64,000 bases of DNA from Streptomyces sp. NBC_00568 (lineage in GTDB: Bacteria; Actinomycetota; Actinomycetes; Streptomycetales; Streptomycetaceae), in the NCBI RefSeq assembly GCF_026341855.1, contig NZ_JAPENW010000001.1, positions 4,393,001 through 4,457,000 on the forward strand, given 5' to 3'. The position numbers and the translations under genes were made by a program. Of this stretch, positions 49,318 through 58,453 are shown piece after piece; positions within the stretch are counted from its first letter, which is position 1, and every line of letters starts with the position of its first letter. The notes beneath the pieces were generated by a model. The model was given only the letters and a program-made list of their open reading frames with translations. It had not been told where the DNA came from and searched no databases.

Positions 49318-52300
49318 TTACGGCGTGACCTTCTCGATCTTCACGCTGCCGAGGCCCGCGACCGTGCCGCGCGCGTTCACCAGCTGGACCTGACCGAAGA
49401 ACTCGCGTCCCTCGGGAGCCGCCGCGGCGGCGGTGACCGAGCCGGACACCGTGGCCGAGGCTCCGGTCGCGAGCTTCACCGGGGTGGAGTCGTCGACCGT
49501 GACCGTGCCGAGCGCGCTCGAGAAGAACACGTCCTGGTAGTCGTACGCGGTCGAGCCCGACGGGACCGAGTAGCCCGCGACCTCGATGGTGTACGTCCCG
49601 GCGGCGGGGGAGGCGATGGAGACGGCCTCCTCCGAGTCGCCGTCCGCGGACTGTCCGACGACGGTCCCGGCGGCGTTCTTCACCGTCAGGTCGAGGTCGG
49701 CGGCGTTGTCCGAGACATTGCCGATGACCACGTCGAGCGACGCGGCGCCCGCGGGCACCTCGACCGTGCTGATCTGCGTCGCGCCGTCGGCGATGGTCGG
49801 CCGCGCGTTCTTCGAGGAACCGAGCGGGCCGCCCTTCAGCTTGCCGTCGAGCGCGGCGAAGTTGTTCGTGACCTTCCAGGAGGCGGTGGCCGGAACGCCG
49901 ACCTTGGCCTCGGGGACGGTCACGACGGCCGGGTCGAAGGCCGCGCCGAGCACGGCGACATCGAGCTTGTACGGGTTGTCGAGCAGCGGCGACGTACGGC
50001 GCGCCTCGACCTCGATCTCCCAGACGCCGGGCTGCGGGTCCGCGTACGAACGCACGCCGGGGGCACAGCCGTTGCCGTCGAGGTAGTTGTTGTAGCAGTA
50101 CGGGGTACCGGTGTTGTCGACCGGAACGCCGTACGGGTGGATCGCGATGAACCGGGTCTGGCTCTTGTCCTTCAGCCCGCCGATCGCGACCTCCAGGGAC
50201 TTGGCGCCCTCGGGGACCGTGACGAAGTACGAGGTGCTGCTGTTGCGCTGCACCGAACTCGACGCCGCGTAGGTGTACTTGAGGGGGGCCGAGACCACGA
50301 CGGTCGACAGGATCTGCTTGTCGACGCCCTCGGTCCGCGGGTCGTCGACCTCGAGGATCGCACTCTTGAGACCGGCCGACTTCGGCGCGGCCTGGACCTT
50401 GACGGTCACCGGCTGGTTCAGCGGGAGCCTGACCTCGTCCGAGCCGACGATCCGGAAGGTGTCGGCGGCGTTGTTCTCGAAGTACAGCTCGTGCCGGATC
50501 GCCCGGTCCTCGCCCGACGTACGCGTGATGGTGATGTCGTACGTCTTGCGCTCGCCGGCCTTGAGGCCGCCCTCGCGGTCGTACAGGCCGGTGCCGAAGC
50601 CCGGCGTCTTCAGCGCGAAGTCGATCGCGGTGTCGACCGGCGCCTTGACCGTGTAGTCGTGGGCGGTGGCGCCGTCCTTGATGGAGTCCCAGGCGTCACC
50701 GATGTTGATGAGGCCCGCACCCTCCTCGTACGCCTGAACGCCCTTGGTGTGGTCGGCGGTCGACGTGAGCGCGGTGCGCAGGGTGGCCGGGGTGAGGTCG
50801 ATCCCCTTCTGCTTCGCCGCGCTGAGGAGCAGCGCCGAGGCGCCCGCGGCCTGCGGGGACGCCATCGAGGTGCCCTGGAGCATCGAGTAGCCGGCCGGCA
50901 GGGTGTAGCCCGCCTCGGCGACCGGGGAGCCCGGCAGCCAGGTCTGGGTGGAGTTGATGGAGGCGCCGGGCGCGCTCAGCGTCGGCGTGAAGCCGCCGTC
51001 CTCACGCGGGCCGCGCGAGGAGAAGGGCAGCATCGCGTACTTCTTCTCCACCTGGGAGCCGTAGTTGGCGGCCCAGGTCTCCTTGGAGATGGTCGCGCCG
51101 ACCGAGATGACCTTGTCGGCCAGACCCGGGTCACCGATGGTGTTCGCGCCGGGGCCGGAGTTGCCCGCGGAGATCACCAGCTGGACGCCGTAGGTGTCGA
51201 TGAGACGCGTGTAGAGCTCGGCGCGCGCGTTGTTGCCGTCGTTGAGCGCGGGCAGGCCGCCGATGGACATGTTGACGATGTCGACGCCGCGGTTGGCGAC
51301 GAGGTCGATCATGCCCTCGGTGAGCGCGACGTTGGTGCAGCCACCGGTCCAGGTGCAGGCACGGGAGGAGACGATCTTCGCGCCGGGCGCGGCGCCGTTC
51401 ATCTTCCCGCCGAAGAGGCCGTTCGCCGAGGTGATACCGGCGACGTGGGTGCCGTGCTCGGACTCGATGACGCCGATGTTGACGAAGTCCGCCGTCTTGC
51501 CGACCCAGGTCCCGCCGTACGGGTCCATGGGTACGTCCTTGCGGATCTCCACGACGAACGGCTGCCGCTCGACGACGTCCGTCGCCGGGTTGTCGGTACC
51601 GAAGTAGCCGATCTGGAAGCCGTTCTTGTACGGCTTCATCGGTGTGTCGTCGGTGAAGTCGCTGTTGTTGTTCAGGTCGACGGTGACCGTGCCCGCCGCC
51701 GGGTCGTAGAGCACGCCCCACGCGTCGGTGGTGTCACCGTCGCGGTTCGCGTCGCCCTTGGCGTCGCCGCCCGTCGTCGCCGACTCCCGGAACGTGCTGA
51801 TCTCGTACGAACCCGCCGGTGCCGTCCACGTCTTCCCGCTGTACGTGAAGGTGGGCCCGGCCACCGGGGTGATCATCGGGCGCCAGGTCGCGTCGCTGTC
51901 GAGGATCGGGTCGGTCGAGGTGACCCAGTCGACGATCTTGCGCTCTCCGGTGGTGGTCTTCTGCAGGGCGGGGTGGCCCAGGTCGACGCCGGAGTCCAGG
52001 ATGCCGATGGTGATGCCCCGGCCGTCCGCCTTCGGGTGATCCTCGACGAAGTCGACGGCACCTGTCTCGAAGGACGGGTTGTACGGGTTCTCGGCGGGAG
52101 TCTTCTTGCCGGGACCCGGGTAAGTGGCGGCCGTGGAGGCGTTGCTGCCGTGCTTGGCCGTGTCGGCGCTCGGCGTCGGGTCGTCCAGCGCGATCTCCTG
52201 GCGCAGGTCGATCCCGTGCACCGAGGACAGCTTCGCGGCGGCGGCGATGGCCGAGTCCGCCCTGCCCGTCGGGACGGTCGCCCGGACATAGCCGAGCTTG

Positions 52301-52626
52301 TCGTAGGTGCGGCCCACCGAGCCGCCCTTGACCGCGTCCAGCTCCTTGGCGACCTGCTCGGTCTGGCCGGGAGCCGTGGCGATCATCATGGTGACGTTCT
52401 TGTCGCCGTTCGCCTTGGCCTCGGTGAGGAGTTCGGCGTCGGACGAACCGAGCTTGGCGGCGGCGGACTTGGTGCCCGGGTCGGCCGTGGGCGCGTCCGT
52501 GTCCGCGGAGAAGGCCATGGGTATCGGCCCGGCCGCGGAGAGCGCGGCCACCAGGCCCGCGGCCACGGCAATGCGGGCCACGCGTCTCGCGCCCGATATC
52601 GGAGCGCGCTGAGGGTCGGAGGTCAT
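49318..52626 (-). CDS. Secreted subtilisin-family serine peptidase (S8A), TPP II-like insert
   Basis: The 1,102-residue protease starts at the second of two close ATGs, which has AAGGG six bases upstream. A signal peptide (VARIAVAAGLVAALSAAG) and an inhibitor-like propeptide precede the catalytic domain. The triad is Asp211 (GILDSGVD), His391 (HGTHVAG) and Ser587 (GTSMASP). Asp and His are 180 residues apart, against about 30 in subtilisin, so an extra ~150-residue domain is inserted there, as in tripeptidyl-peptidase II. The C-terminal ~450 residues are beta domains, likely for substrate or surface binding. Substrate unknown. Confidence 0.93.
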   Translation of the reverse strand: MTSDPQRAPISGARRVARIAVAAGLVAALSAAGPIPMAFSADTDAPTADPGTKSAAAKLGSSDAELLTEAKANGDKNVTMMIATAPGQTEQVAKELDAVKGGSVGRTYDKLGYVRATVPTGRADSAIAAAAKLSSVHGIDLRQEIALDDPTPSADTAKHGSNASTAATYPGPGKKTPAENPYNPSFETGAVDFVEDHPKADGRGITIGILDSGVDLGHPALQKTTTGERKIVDWVTSTDPILDSDATWRPMITPVAGPTFTYSGKTWTAPAGSYEISTFRESATTGGDAKGDANRDGDTTDAWGVLYDPAAGTVTVDLNNNSDFTDDTPMKPYKNGFQIGYFGTDNPATDVVERQPFVVEIRKDVPMDPYGGTWVGKTADFVNIGVIESEHGTHVAGITSANGLFGGKMNGAAPGAKIVSSRACTWTGGCTNVALTEGMIDLVANRGVDIVNMSIGGLPALNDGNNARAELYTRLIDTYGVQLVISAGNSGPGANTIGDPGLADKVISVGATISKETWAANYGSQVEKKYAMLPFSSRGPREDGGFTPTLSAPGASINSTQTWLPGSPVAEAGYTLPAGYSMLQGTSMASPQAAGASALLLSAAKQKGIDLTPATLRTALTSTADHTKGVQAYEEGAGLINIGDAWDSIKDGATAHDYTVKAPVDTAIDFALKTPGFGTGLYDREGGLKAGERKTYDITITRTSGEDRAIRHELYFENNAADTFRIVGSDEVRLPLNQPVTVKVQAAPKSAGLKSAILEVDDPRTEGVDKQILSTVVVSAPLKYTYAASSSVQRNSSTSYFVTVPEGAKSLEVAIGGLKDKSQTRFIAIHPYGVPVDNTGTPYCYNNYLDGNGCAPGVRSYADPQPGVWEIEVEARRTSPLLDNPYKLDVAVLGAAFDPAVVTVPEAKVGVPATASWKVTNNFAALDGKLKGGPLGSSKNARPTIADGATQISTVEVPAGAASLDVVIGNVSDNAADLDLTVKNAAGTVVGQSADGDSEEAVSIASPAAGTYTIEVAGYSVPSGSTAYDYQDVFFSSALGTVTVDDSTPVKLATGASATVSGSVTAAAAAPEGREFFGQVQLVNARGTVAGLGSVKIEKVTP

Positions 52627-52782
52627 CTGCATCCCTTGTAGGTAAAGGAACGAGCGTGGAGCGGCCGGTTCCGGCGTTGCTGACGGACCGGTCGTGTCAG
52701 TCCGGTATGTGGACCCGGATGACCGCTCAGCTTTACCCAAGGGGCAGTTGTTTGGGGAGAGTTGACCGTGGCGGGATGGAGC

Positions 52783-52802
52783 CATGGCGCACTTCCGCCA
52801 TG
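52783..52802. promoter_or_regulatory. Inverted repeat upstream of the subtilase gene
   Basis: CATGGCG and CGCCATG pair across six bases, about 157 bases before the subtilase start. It may be a regulator site; evidence is only the symmetry. Confidence 0.35.
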
Positions 52803-52869
52803 CGTCATGTCGGCGTTAGCGCCCTATGCGGGGATATCCCGGACAGGGTGGATGTCTCTCTTTGTCGAT

Positions 52870-53475
52870 TCAGCTCTCTTTTGTGCGCGCGTAGTGGCGG
52901 GACGCCTTCGCGCGGTTACCGCAGGCCGCCATCGAGCACCAGCGGCGGGTGCCGTTCCGTGAGGTGTCGAAGAAGTGCAGGATGCACGCGTCGTGGGCGC
53001 AGCGGCGGATGCGGTCCGGCGCGGTGTCCAGCAGCTCCAGGTAGTTGCGCGCGGCGAGCCAGGCCGGCCCCCAGGAGGGGTCGTCGAACTCGGGTGTCTC
53101 GCCCGGTCCCCGGGCGGTGAGCGTCAGCCGGACGCGCCCGTGCGCGAGGAGGGCGTCGACGCGGGCCGCTGCTTGCGCCGGGAGGCGGGGGCCGGTGTCC
53201 GCCGGGTCCCCGTCGCTCTCGGTCCCGCCCTGCCCGTCGCCCGGCCCCCGGGGTGCGTCGATCACCGCGCGCAGGGCGTCGCGGGCTTCGAGCGTGTGCC
53301 GCAGGACGGTGTCGTCGGCCGGGAAGTCGAGCCCGTTGCCCGCCAGCCACACCGCGAGGCCCTCGGTGCCGGTCAGCAGGTCCAGCACCACGCCCTCGTG
53401 GTTCCAGCGGGTGTTGAGGAGGTCGAGCGAGACCGGCTCGCCCGTGAGGGGGCGGGGGTCGGGGCTGGTGGACAT
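52870..53475 (-). CDS. CGNR zinc-finger protein (ABATE/DUF1470 family)
   Basis: The 201-residue protein has the family N-terminal domain (PVSLDLLNTRWNHEG) and the C-terminal zinc finger RRCAHDACILHFFD...CSMAACGNRAKASRHYAR, with the CGNR signature. Family members are predicted to bind nucleic acid and act as transcription factors. It is divergent from the VOC/flavin-binding gene pair, and a nested palindrome lies in the gap, so it may control that pair. Typical length; no membrane segment. Confidence 0.92.
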   Translation of the reverse strand: MSTSPDPRPLTGEPVSLDLLNTRWNHEGVVLDLLTGTEGLAVWLAGNGLDFPADDTVLRHTLEARDALRAVIDAPRGPGDGQGGTESDGDPADTGPRLPAQAAARVDALLAHGRVRLTLTARGPGETPEFDDPSWGPAWLAARNYLELLDTAPDRIRRCAHDACILHFFDTSRNGTRRWCSMAACGNRAKASRHYARTKES

Positions 53476-53520
53476 GGAGGGTCTCCCTTCACTGCTAACC
53501 GCTCAAGGGTAGGTCACCGG

Positions 53521-53549
53521 TTGACGCTCTCGATCCTAACCTTTAATGT
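53521..53549 (+). promoter_or_regulatory. Promoter of the VOC gene
   Basis: TTGACG (53521-53526) and TAATGT (53544-53549) are 17 bases apart. The -10 element overlaps the nested palindrome that follows, so binding there should block transcription. Confidence 0.65.
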
Positions 53550-53565
53550 CAATGACAAGGGTTAG
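53536..53565. promoter_or_regulatory. Nested palindrome between CGNR and VOC genes
   Basis: Outer CTAACC (53536-53541) matches GGTTAG (53560-53565). Inside is TGTCA-A-TGACA (53547-53557). The AT-rich element contrasts with its surroundings and overlaps the VOC promoter; it is a candidate operator for the CGNR protein. Confidence 0.7.
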
Positions 53566-53603
53566 CCTCTCCTGGGGGCGGCCGACGACAGAAGGGGACT
53601 GTC

Positions 53604-54065
53604 ATGACTCTGCGCAACGGCCACATCGGCCTGAACGTCACGGACCTCGACCGCTCGCTCGCCTTCTACCGCGACGTCCTGGGCTTCGGGGTGCTCGGCG
53701 AGGGCAAGGACGGCGACGACGGGGCGCGGCGGTACGCGTTCCTCGGTTCCCCGGCCGGGGACGGCCGCCCGGTGCTCACGCTCTGGCAGCAGGCGCGGGG
53801 CGCGTACGACACCGGCCTGGCGGGCCTGCACCACCTCGCCCTCGAAGTCGACTCCGTCGAGCAGGTCAGGGAGTACGAGACGGCCCTGCGCGCCTACGGC
53901 GCGACGTTCGTCCACGAGGGCGTGGTCGCCCACCGTGAGGGCGCCGCCTCGGGCGGCATCTTCTTCCACGACCCGGACGGCACCCGTCTGGAGATCTTCG
54001 CGGCGAGCGGCGCCGAGGAGGCGCCGGTGCCGAACACCACCGCACCGACCTGCGGCTTCTTCTAG
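53604..54065 (+). CDS. VOC-family (glyoxalase/dioxygenase-like) protein
   Basis: The 153-residue protein has the two beta-alpha-beta-beta-beta modules of the VOC fold. The first is GHIGLNVTDLDRSLAFYRDV; the second is LHHLALEVDSVEQV ending FHDPDGTRLEIF. Potential metal ligands are His7, His78 and the Glu of RLEIF, as in glyoxalase-type enzymes. AAGGGG precedes the ATG. It is followed after 14 bases by a flavin-binding protein gene, so the two may form one pathway, for example detoxification of a small reactive molecule. Substrate unknown. Confidence 0.9.
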   Translation: MTLRNGHIGLNVTDLDRSLAFYRDVLGFGVLGEGKDGDDGARRYAFLGSPAGDGRPVLTLWQQARGAYDTGLAGLHHLALEVDSVEQVREYETALRAYGATFVHEGVVAHREGAASGGIFFHDPDGTRLEIFAASGAEEAPVPNTTAPTCGFF

Positions 54066-54079
54066 AACGAGGAGCGGTC

Positions 54080-55099
54080 ATGACGTATCACTCGGGCTCG
54101 CGGGCGATGCAGGACCGCGTCGGCGTCCGTGATCTCGCCGATCACATGGGCCGGGCCATCGGCCAGGGCATCCGCCCGGTGGCCGCCGCCTTCCTCGAAC
54201 TGCAACCGATGCTGGTCGTCGGCGCGGCGGCCCCGGAGGGCGGCGCGAAGGCCGGAGGCGGCGGCTCCGGGCTCAGCGCCGATCCCGGAAGGGGCGCCGG
54301 CTCGGCGGCCCCGGGCGGGGGCTCCGGCCCGGAGGGCGACGCGGCCCCGGGAGGCGGCATCGGCTCCGGGAGCGGGGCGATCCCGGGAAACGGCGGCGTA
54401 TGGGCCTCGCTGCTCACCGGGCGGCCCGGATTCGTACGCGCCACCGGGCCTCACCGGATGTCGGTCGCGGGCGGGCTCCGGGCCGGCGATCCGCTCACGG
54501 ACGCGCTCGCCACCCCGGGTACTCCCGTCGGCACCCTCGCCCTCGACCCGCGCACCCGCCGTCGTATGCGCCTCAACGGCCGGGTCCGGCCGACCCCGCG
54601 CGGCTTCGCGATCGAGGCCGACCAGGTCTTCGCCAACTGCCCCAAGTACCTCCAGAAGAGGGAGGCGTACGAGACGGTCGACCGCGCGGCGGGCGTTCCC
54701 CGGAGCGGCACGGAACTCACTTCTTCGCAGCGGGAGTTCATCGAGGCCGCCGACACCTTCTTCCTCGCCACGGTCCACCCGCACGGCGCCGACGCGAGCC
54801 ACCGCGGCGGCAACCCCGGCTTCGTGCGCGTCGACGCGCCCGGCGAACTGAGCTGGCGCGACTACGCCGGAAACTCCATGTTCCTGACCCTCGGCAACCT
54901 GGCGGCCGACCCGCGCGCCGGTCTGCTCTTCCTGGACTGGACATCGGGGGCGGTGCTCCAGCTGACCGGAACGGCCCGCACGGAGTTCACCCCCGACGGA
55001 GAACGGACCGTCCGGTTCACCCTCACCGGAGCCGTCGAGACGTCCGCCGCCAGCCCCCTGCGCTGGTCCGCCCCCGCGTACTCGCCGGCCAACCCGTGA
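54080..55099 (+). CDS. Pyridoxamine 5'-phosphate oxidase-like flavin-binding protein
   Basis: The 339-residue protein carries a PNPOx-like split-barrel in its C-terminal half: FIEAADTFFLATVHPHGADA, NPGFVRVD, YAGNSMFLTLGNLAADPRAG and LLFLDWTSGAVLQLTGTA. The N-terminal 45 residues are helical and a Gly/Ser-rich low-complexity insert follows (about 50-110). Family members bind FMN or F420. GAGGAGCGG lies before the ATG. It is co-directional and close to the VOC gene. The biological reaction is not known. Confidence 0.88.
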   Translation: MTYHSGSRAMQDRVGVRDLADHMGRAIGQGIRPVAAAFLELQPMLVVGAAAPEGGAKAGGGGSGLSADPGRGAGSAAPGGGSGPEGDAAPGGGIGSGSGAIPGNGGVWASLLTGRPGFVRATGPHRMSVAGGLRAGDPLTDALATPGTPVGTLALDPRTRRRMRLNGRVRPTPRGFAIEADQVFANCPKYLQKREAYETVDRAAGVPRSGTELTSSQREFIEAADTFFLATVHPHGADASHRGGNPGFVRVDAPGELSWRDYAGNSMFLTLGNLAADPRAGLLFLDWTSGAVLQLTGTARTEFTPDGERTVRFTLTGAVETSAASPLRWSAPAYSPANP

Positions 55100-55357
55100 A
55101 CGGGGGGCGACAGCCCCGGAATCACCTTCCCTACCCCGGAAGATGAACGCGGAGTGACCGGCCACCGGCCGTTCGGACAGGACTCCGTGGACGGGCAGGG
55201 TGCGCCAAGATCCACGTACGGTGATCGGCGCTGCCCGTTGCCGCCCAGTTAACGCGCAGGTCATCCCCGATGCCAACGATCCAGTATGAGCGGGGAGTTC
55301 GCCAGTCGAGTGCCCCGCGGCCACTGCCGACGCGTTCGTACTCGGGGAGACCGCGCC

Positions 55358-57142
55358 ATGCCGCGCATACGCTCTGTCGCTGCCGTACCCGCCCTCAACC
55401 GCCGCACCCTGCTGGCCGCCACCGGGGCGGTGTCCCTCTCCGCGGGGATCGGACTCGCCCTGCGCCCGGAGTCCCCCGCGCACGCCGCGGTTCCGGAGCA
55501 GGCCACCGTCGCCGACTCCGTCGCCCGCTCCAAGGCCCAGGCCGGCGCGGCCGGTCCGCAGGCACCGGCCGCGCCGGCCCCGTACACGCGCGGCACCACG
55601 CTGAGCGGCGTCGCCGCTCCGCGCTCCGGCTCCTCCGGGTACCGCCGGCTCGGTGACGGCGCCGGCTGGAAGCGGGTCGTTCGCGACGAACTGGCCGCCG
55701 GCAAGAACGGCCGCGCCGACCGGCGCACCGCGCTCGCCGCGTTCGTGCAGCTCACCGACCTGCACCTCACCGACACCCAGCACCCGCTGCGCCTGGAGTT
55801 CCTGCGCTCCCAGAACACGAGCGCCTGGCGTCCGCAGGAGACGCTGACCGTCGCGGGCGCGGTCTCGCTGGTGGAACGCGTCAACTCCCTGCGGGGAGCA
55901 CCCGTCACTGGCTCTCCGCTGCACTTCGTCATGACCACCGGGGACAACACGGACAACAACTCCAGGACGGAGCTGGAGTGGTTCCTCAAGGCCATGAGCG
56001 GTGGCCGCATCAGCCCGAACAGCGGCGACCCGCGGCACTACGAGGGCGTCCAGGCCTCCGGCCTCAAGACGTACTGGCAGCCCGACGCGGCCCTGCGGGA
56101 CGCCGACAAGCAGCGCGGCTTCCCGCGCATCCAGGGCTTCCTGGAAGCGGCGATCCGCGAGCTGCGCAGTCCCGGCCTGAGCCTGCCCTGGTACTCCACC
56201 GTCGGCAACCACGACTCTCTCCCGATGGGCTGCTACGCCACACGCGGCGACTCGTTCCTCACCGAATTCGCCGTCGGCGGCAAGAAACTGATGTCGGTCG
56301 GCTCGGCGGAGTGCGCCGCGCTAGCCAAGAGCCTGAAGAAGGGCACCAGCCCGAAGGGCAAAGAGGTCCGCGACCTGCTCAGGGCGCACGCGCGGCAGAT
56401 GCGCTCCGTCACACCCGACGAGAAGCGCGCCCCGTTCACGCCCGCCGAGTACGTCAAGGCGCACCTCGACCCGGCGTACACGGGACCGGGCCCGATCGGA
56501 CACGGCTACTCCTCCGCGAACCTCGCCGCGGGCACCCAGTACTACACCTTCCGGATCGCCGAGGACGTCATCGGCGTCAGCCTCGACACCACCGACCCCG
56601 GCGGCCACTACGAGGGCTCCATCGGCACGGCGCAGCTGCGCTGGCTGGAGAGGACGCTGCGCGAGAACAGGGACAGGTACGTCGTCGTCTTCAGCCACCA
56701 CACCAGCAAGACGATGCGCAACACCTACGCGGACCCCGCCCGCCCGGCCGAGAAGCGGCACGGCGGCGACGAGGTCGTCGCCCTCCTCGCCAGTTCCGGC
56801 AACACCCTCGCCTGGGTGAACGGCCACTCCCACAAGAACCAGATCACCCCGCACGCCGCCCCCGGCAACCGCTCCTTCTGGGAGATCTCCACCGCCTCGC
56901 ACGTCGACTTCCCCCAACTCGCCCGCGTCATCGAGCTGGTGGACAACAAGGACGGCACGCTCTCCCTGTTCACCACCCTCGTCGAGTCCGCCGCCCCGCA
57001 CGCCACGGACTTCTCCGACCTCACCCAGACCGGCCTCGCGGCGCTCTACCGGGAGATCTCCTTCAACACGCCCGGAGCCCGCACCGACCTGTCGGGCACC
57101 TCCCGTGACCGCAACACCGAGCTGATCCTGAAGAAGGGCTGA
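55358..57142 (+). CDS. Tat-exported metallophosphoesterase (TIGR03767-like)
   Basis: The 594-residue protein is started at ATG 55358, which has GGGGAGA seven bases upstream; an earlier in-frame ATG at 55286 lacks one. A twin-arginine signal (NRRTLLAATGAVSLSAG) predicts folded export. Metal motifs of calcineurin-type phosphoesterases are present: LTDLHLTD, TTGDNTDNN, VGNHDSLPMG, FSHHTSK and WVNGHSHKN. The length and C-terminal block match the actinobacterial family TIGR03767. Probable role is phosphate release from extracellular organic phosphates. The 258 bases upstream contain no clear Pho-box. Confidence 0.92.
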   Translation: MPRIRSVAAVPALNRRTLLAATGAVSLSAGIGLALRPESPAHAAVPEQATVADSVARSKAQAGAAGPQAPAAPAPYTRGTTLSGVAAPRSGSSGYRRLGDGAGWKRVVRDELAAGKNGRADRRTALAAFVQLTDLHLTDTQHPLRLEFLRSQNTSAWRPQETLTVAGAVSLVERVNSLRGAPVTGSPLHFVMTTGDNTDNNSRTELEWFLKAMSGGRISPNSGDPRHYEGVQASGLKTYWQPDAALRDADKQRGFPRIQGFLEAAIRELRSPGLSLPWYSTVGNHDSLPMGCYATRGDSFLTEFAVGGKKLMSVGSAECAALAKSLKKGTSPKGKEVRDLLRAHARQMRSVTPDEKRAPFTPAEYVKAHLDPAYTGPGPIGHGYSSANLAAGTQYYTFRIAEDVIGVSLDTTDPGGHYEGSIGTAQLRWLERTLRENRDRYVVVFSHHTSKTMRNTYADPARPAEKRHGGDEVVALLASSGNTLAWVNGHSHKNQITPHAAPGNRSFWEISTASHVDFPQLARVIELVDNKDGTLSLFTTLVESAAPHATDFSDLTQTGLAALYREISFNTPGARTDLSGTSRDRNTELILKKG

Positions 57143-57232
57143 AAACGGCTCAACGCGTCCCGGCCGGGCAACCCGTGAGCGCGCCCTCGTGTCCGTCCCG
57201 TCGACCAGGTCGAACGGCGAGATGGGGACGGC

Positions 57233-58384
57233 ATGAGGGTACGTACGGGACTGGTGGGGGCGACCGCCGTGGCGATCGCGGCGACACTGGCGGGACCCGC
57301 GGTGGCGGCTCCCGCGAAAGGCGACCATGGGAGAGGGCACCACGCGCCGACCCGGCAGGCCGTCGAGGCGGCCGTGCGCGACGGAGTGCCGGGCGTGACC
57401 GCGACGGCCGAGGACCGGCACGGCGCATGGTCCGCCACGGCGGGCGTGGGCGACCTGCGGACCGGCGCACCGCGCTCCGCGGCCGACCGCTACCGCGTCG
57501 GCAGCATCACCAAGACGTTCGTCTCCACCGTCCTGCTCCAACTGGAGGCGGAGGGACGGCTGTCACTGGACGACACGGTGGACCACTGGCTGCCGGGCGT
57601 GGTGCGGGGCAACGGGAACGACGGCACCGGGATCACCCTCCGCCAACTCCTCAACCACACCAGCGGAATCTTCAACTACACGGCCGACGAGGACTTCGGC
57701 CGCACGTACTTCCTGAAGGACGGCTTCCTGCGGCACCGCTACGACACGTCGACACCCGGGCAGCTCGTCGCGATCGCCCTGTCCCACAAGCCGGACTTCG
57801 CGCCGGGCACGTCCTGGAACTACTCGAACACGAACTACGTCCTGGCCGGCATGGTGATCGAGAAGGCCACCGGCCGGTCCTATGCCGCGCAGATCCGGGA
57901 GAGGATCATCGAACCCCTCGGCCTGCACGCCACGTCGGTCCCCGGCACGCGGGTGACCGTCCCGCGGCCCAGCAGCAGGGCGTACTCCAAACTGGCCGAG
58001 ACGACGAGCGGACCGACGTACGACGTCACCACCCTGAACCCCACCCTCGCCTCCTCCGCGGGGGAGATGATCTCCGACAACGCCGACCTGAACCGCTTCT
58101 ACACGGCACTCCTGCGGGGCAGGCTCCTGCCGCGCGAGCAGCTCACGGAGATGCGGACGACGGTCGAGGTCGACGGCATCCCGAACGCCCGCTACGGCCT
58201 CGGCCTCATCGACCGCGAGCTGAGCTGCGGCGTCCACGTCTGGGGCCACGACGGAGGCATCCACGGCTCGGTCTCCTCGGCCGTCACCACGGCGGACGGC
58301 CGCCACTCCCTCGCCCTCAACTTCAACGGGGACTGGTCGGGCGACAGCGACGCCGTGATCGAGGCGGAGTTCTGCGGGAAGTAG
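57233..58384 (+). CDS. Secreted serine hydrolase, class C beta-lactamase/DD-peptidase family
   Basis: The 383-residue protein has a signal peptide (LVGATAVAIAATLAGPAVAA). The catalytic motifs are SITK (Ser91, Lys94), YSNTNY (the Y-x-N motif) and GHDGGIHG (the H/K-x-G motif). Active-site spacing is that of family S12 D-alanyl-D-alanine carboxypeptidases and related esterases. Streptomyces have many such enzymes, so cell-wall or ester hydrolysis are both possible. No resistance regulator is nearby. A perfect terminator follows. Confidence 0.92.
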   Translation: MRVRTGLVGATAVAIAATLAGPAVAAPAKGDHGRGHHAPTRQAVEAAVRDGVPGVTATAEDRHGAWSATAGVGDLRTGAPRSAADRYRVGSITKTFVSTVLLQLEAEGRLSLDDTVDHWLPGVVRGNGNDGTGITLRQLLNHTSGIFNYTADEDFGRTYFLKDGFLRHRYDTSTPGQLVAIALSHKPDFAPGTSWNYSNTNYVLAGMVIEKATGRSYAAQIRERIIEPLGLHATSVPGTRVTVPRPSSRAYSKLAETTSGPTYDVTTLNPTLASSAGEMISDNADLNRFYTALLRGRLLPREQLTEMRTTVEVDGIPNARYGLGLIDRELSCGVHVWGHDGGIHGSVSSAVTTADGRHSLALNFNGDWSGDSDAVIEAEFCGK

Positions 58385-58405
58385 ACAGCCCCGCCGAGCC
58401 GTTCG

Positions 58406-58438
58406 CGCGGCCGGGCCTCGGCTCCCGGCCCGGCCGCG
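58406..58438. terminator. 12-bp stem between convergent genes
   Basis: CGCGGCCGGGCC and GGCCCGGCCGCG pair perfectly around a nine-base loop, between the serine hydrolase and cysteine hydrolase stop codons. Confidence 0.85.
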
Positions 58439-58453
58439 GACCGACGGCAGGCC

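Noticed and set aside
49138..52641. A 1,167-codon plus-strand frame opposite the subtilase gene
   Set aside because: The minus strand has an intact protease triad and signal peptide; the plus frame has none of these.
55230..55270. Pho-box before the phosphoesterase gene
   Set aside because: GTTAACG and GTCATCC are only loosely similar to the 11-base direct repeat units; too weak to report.
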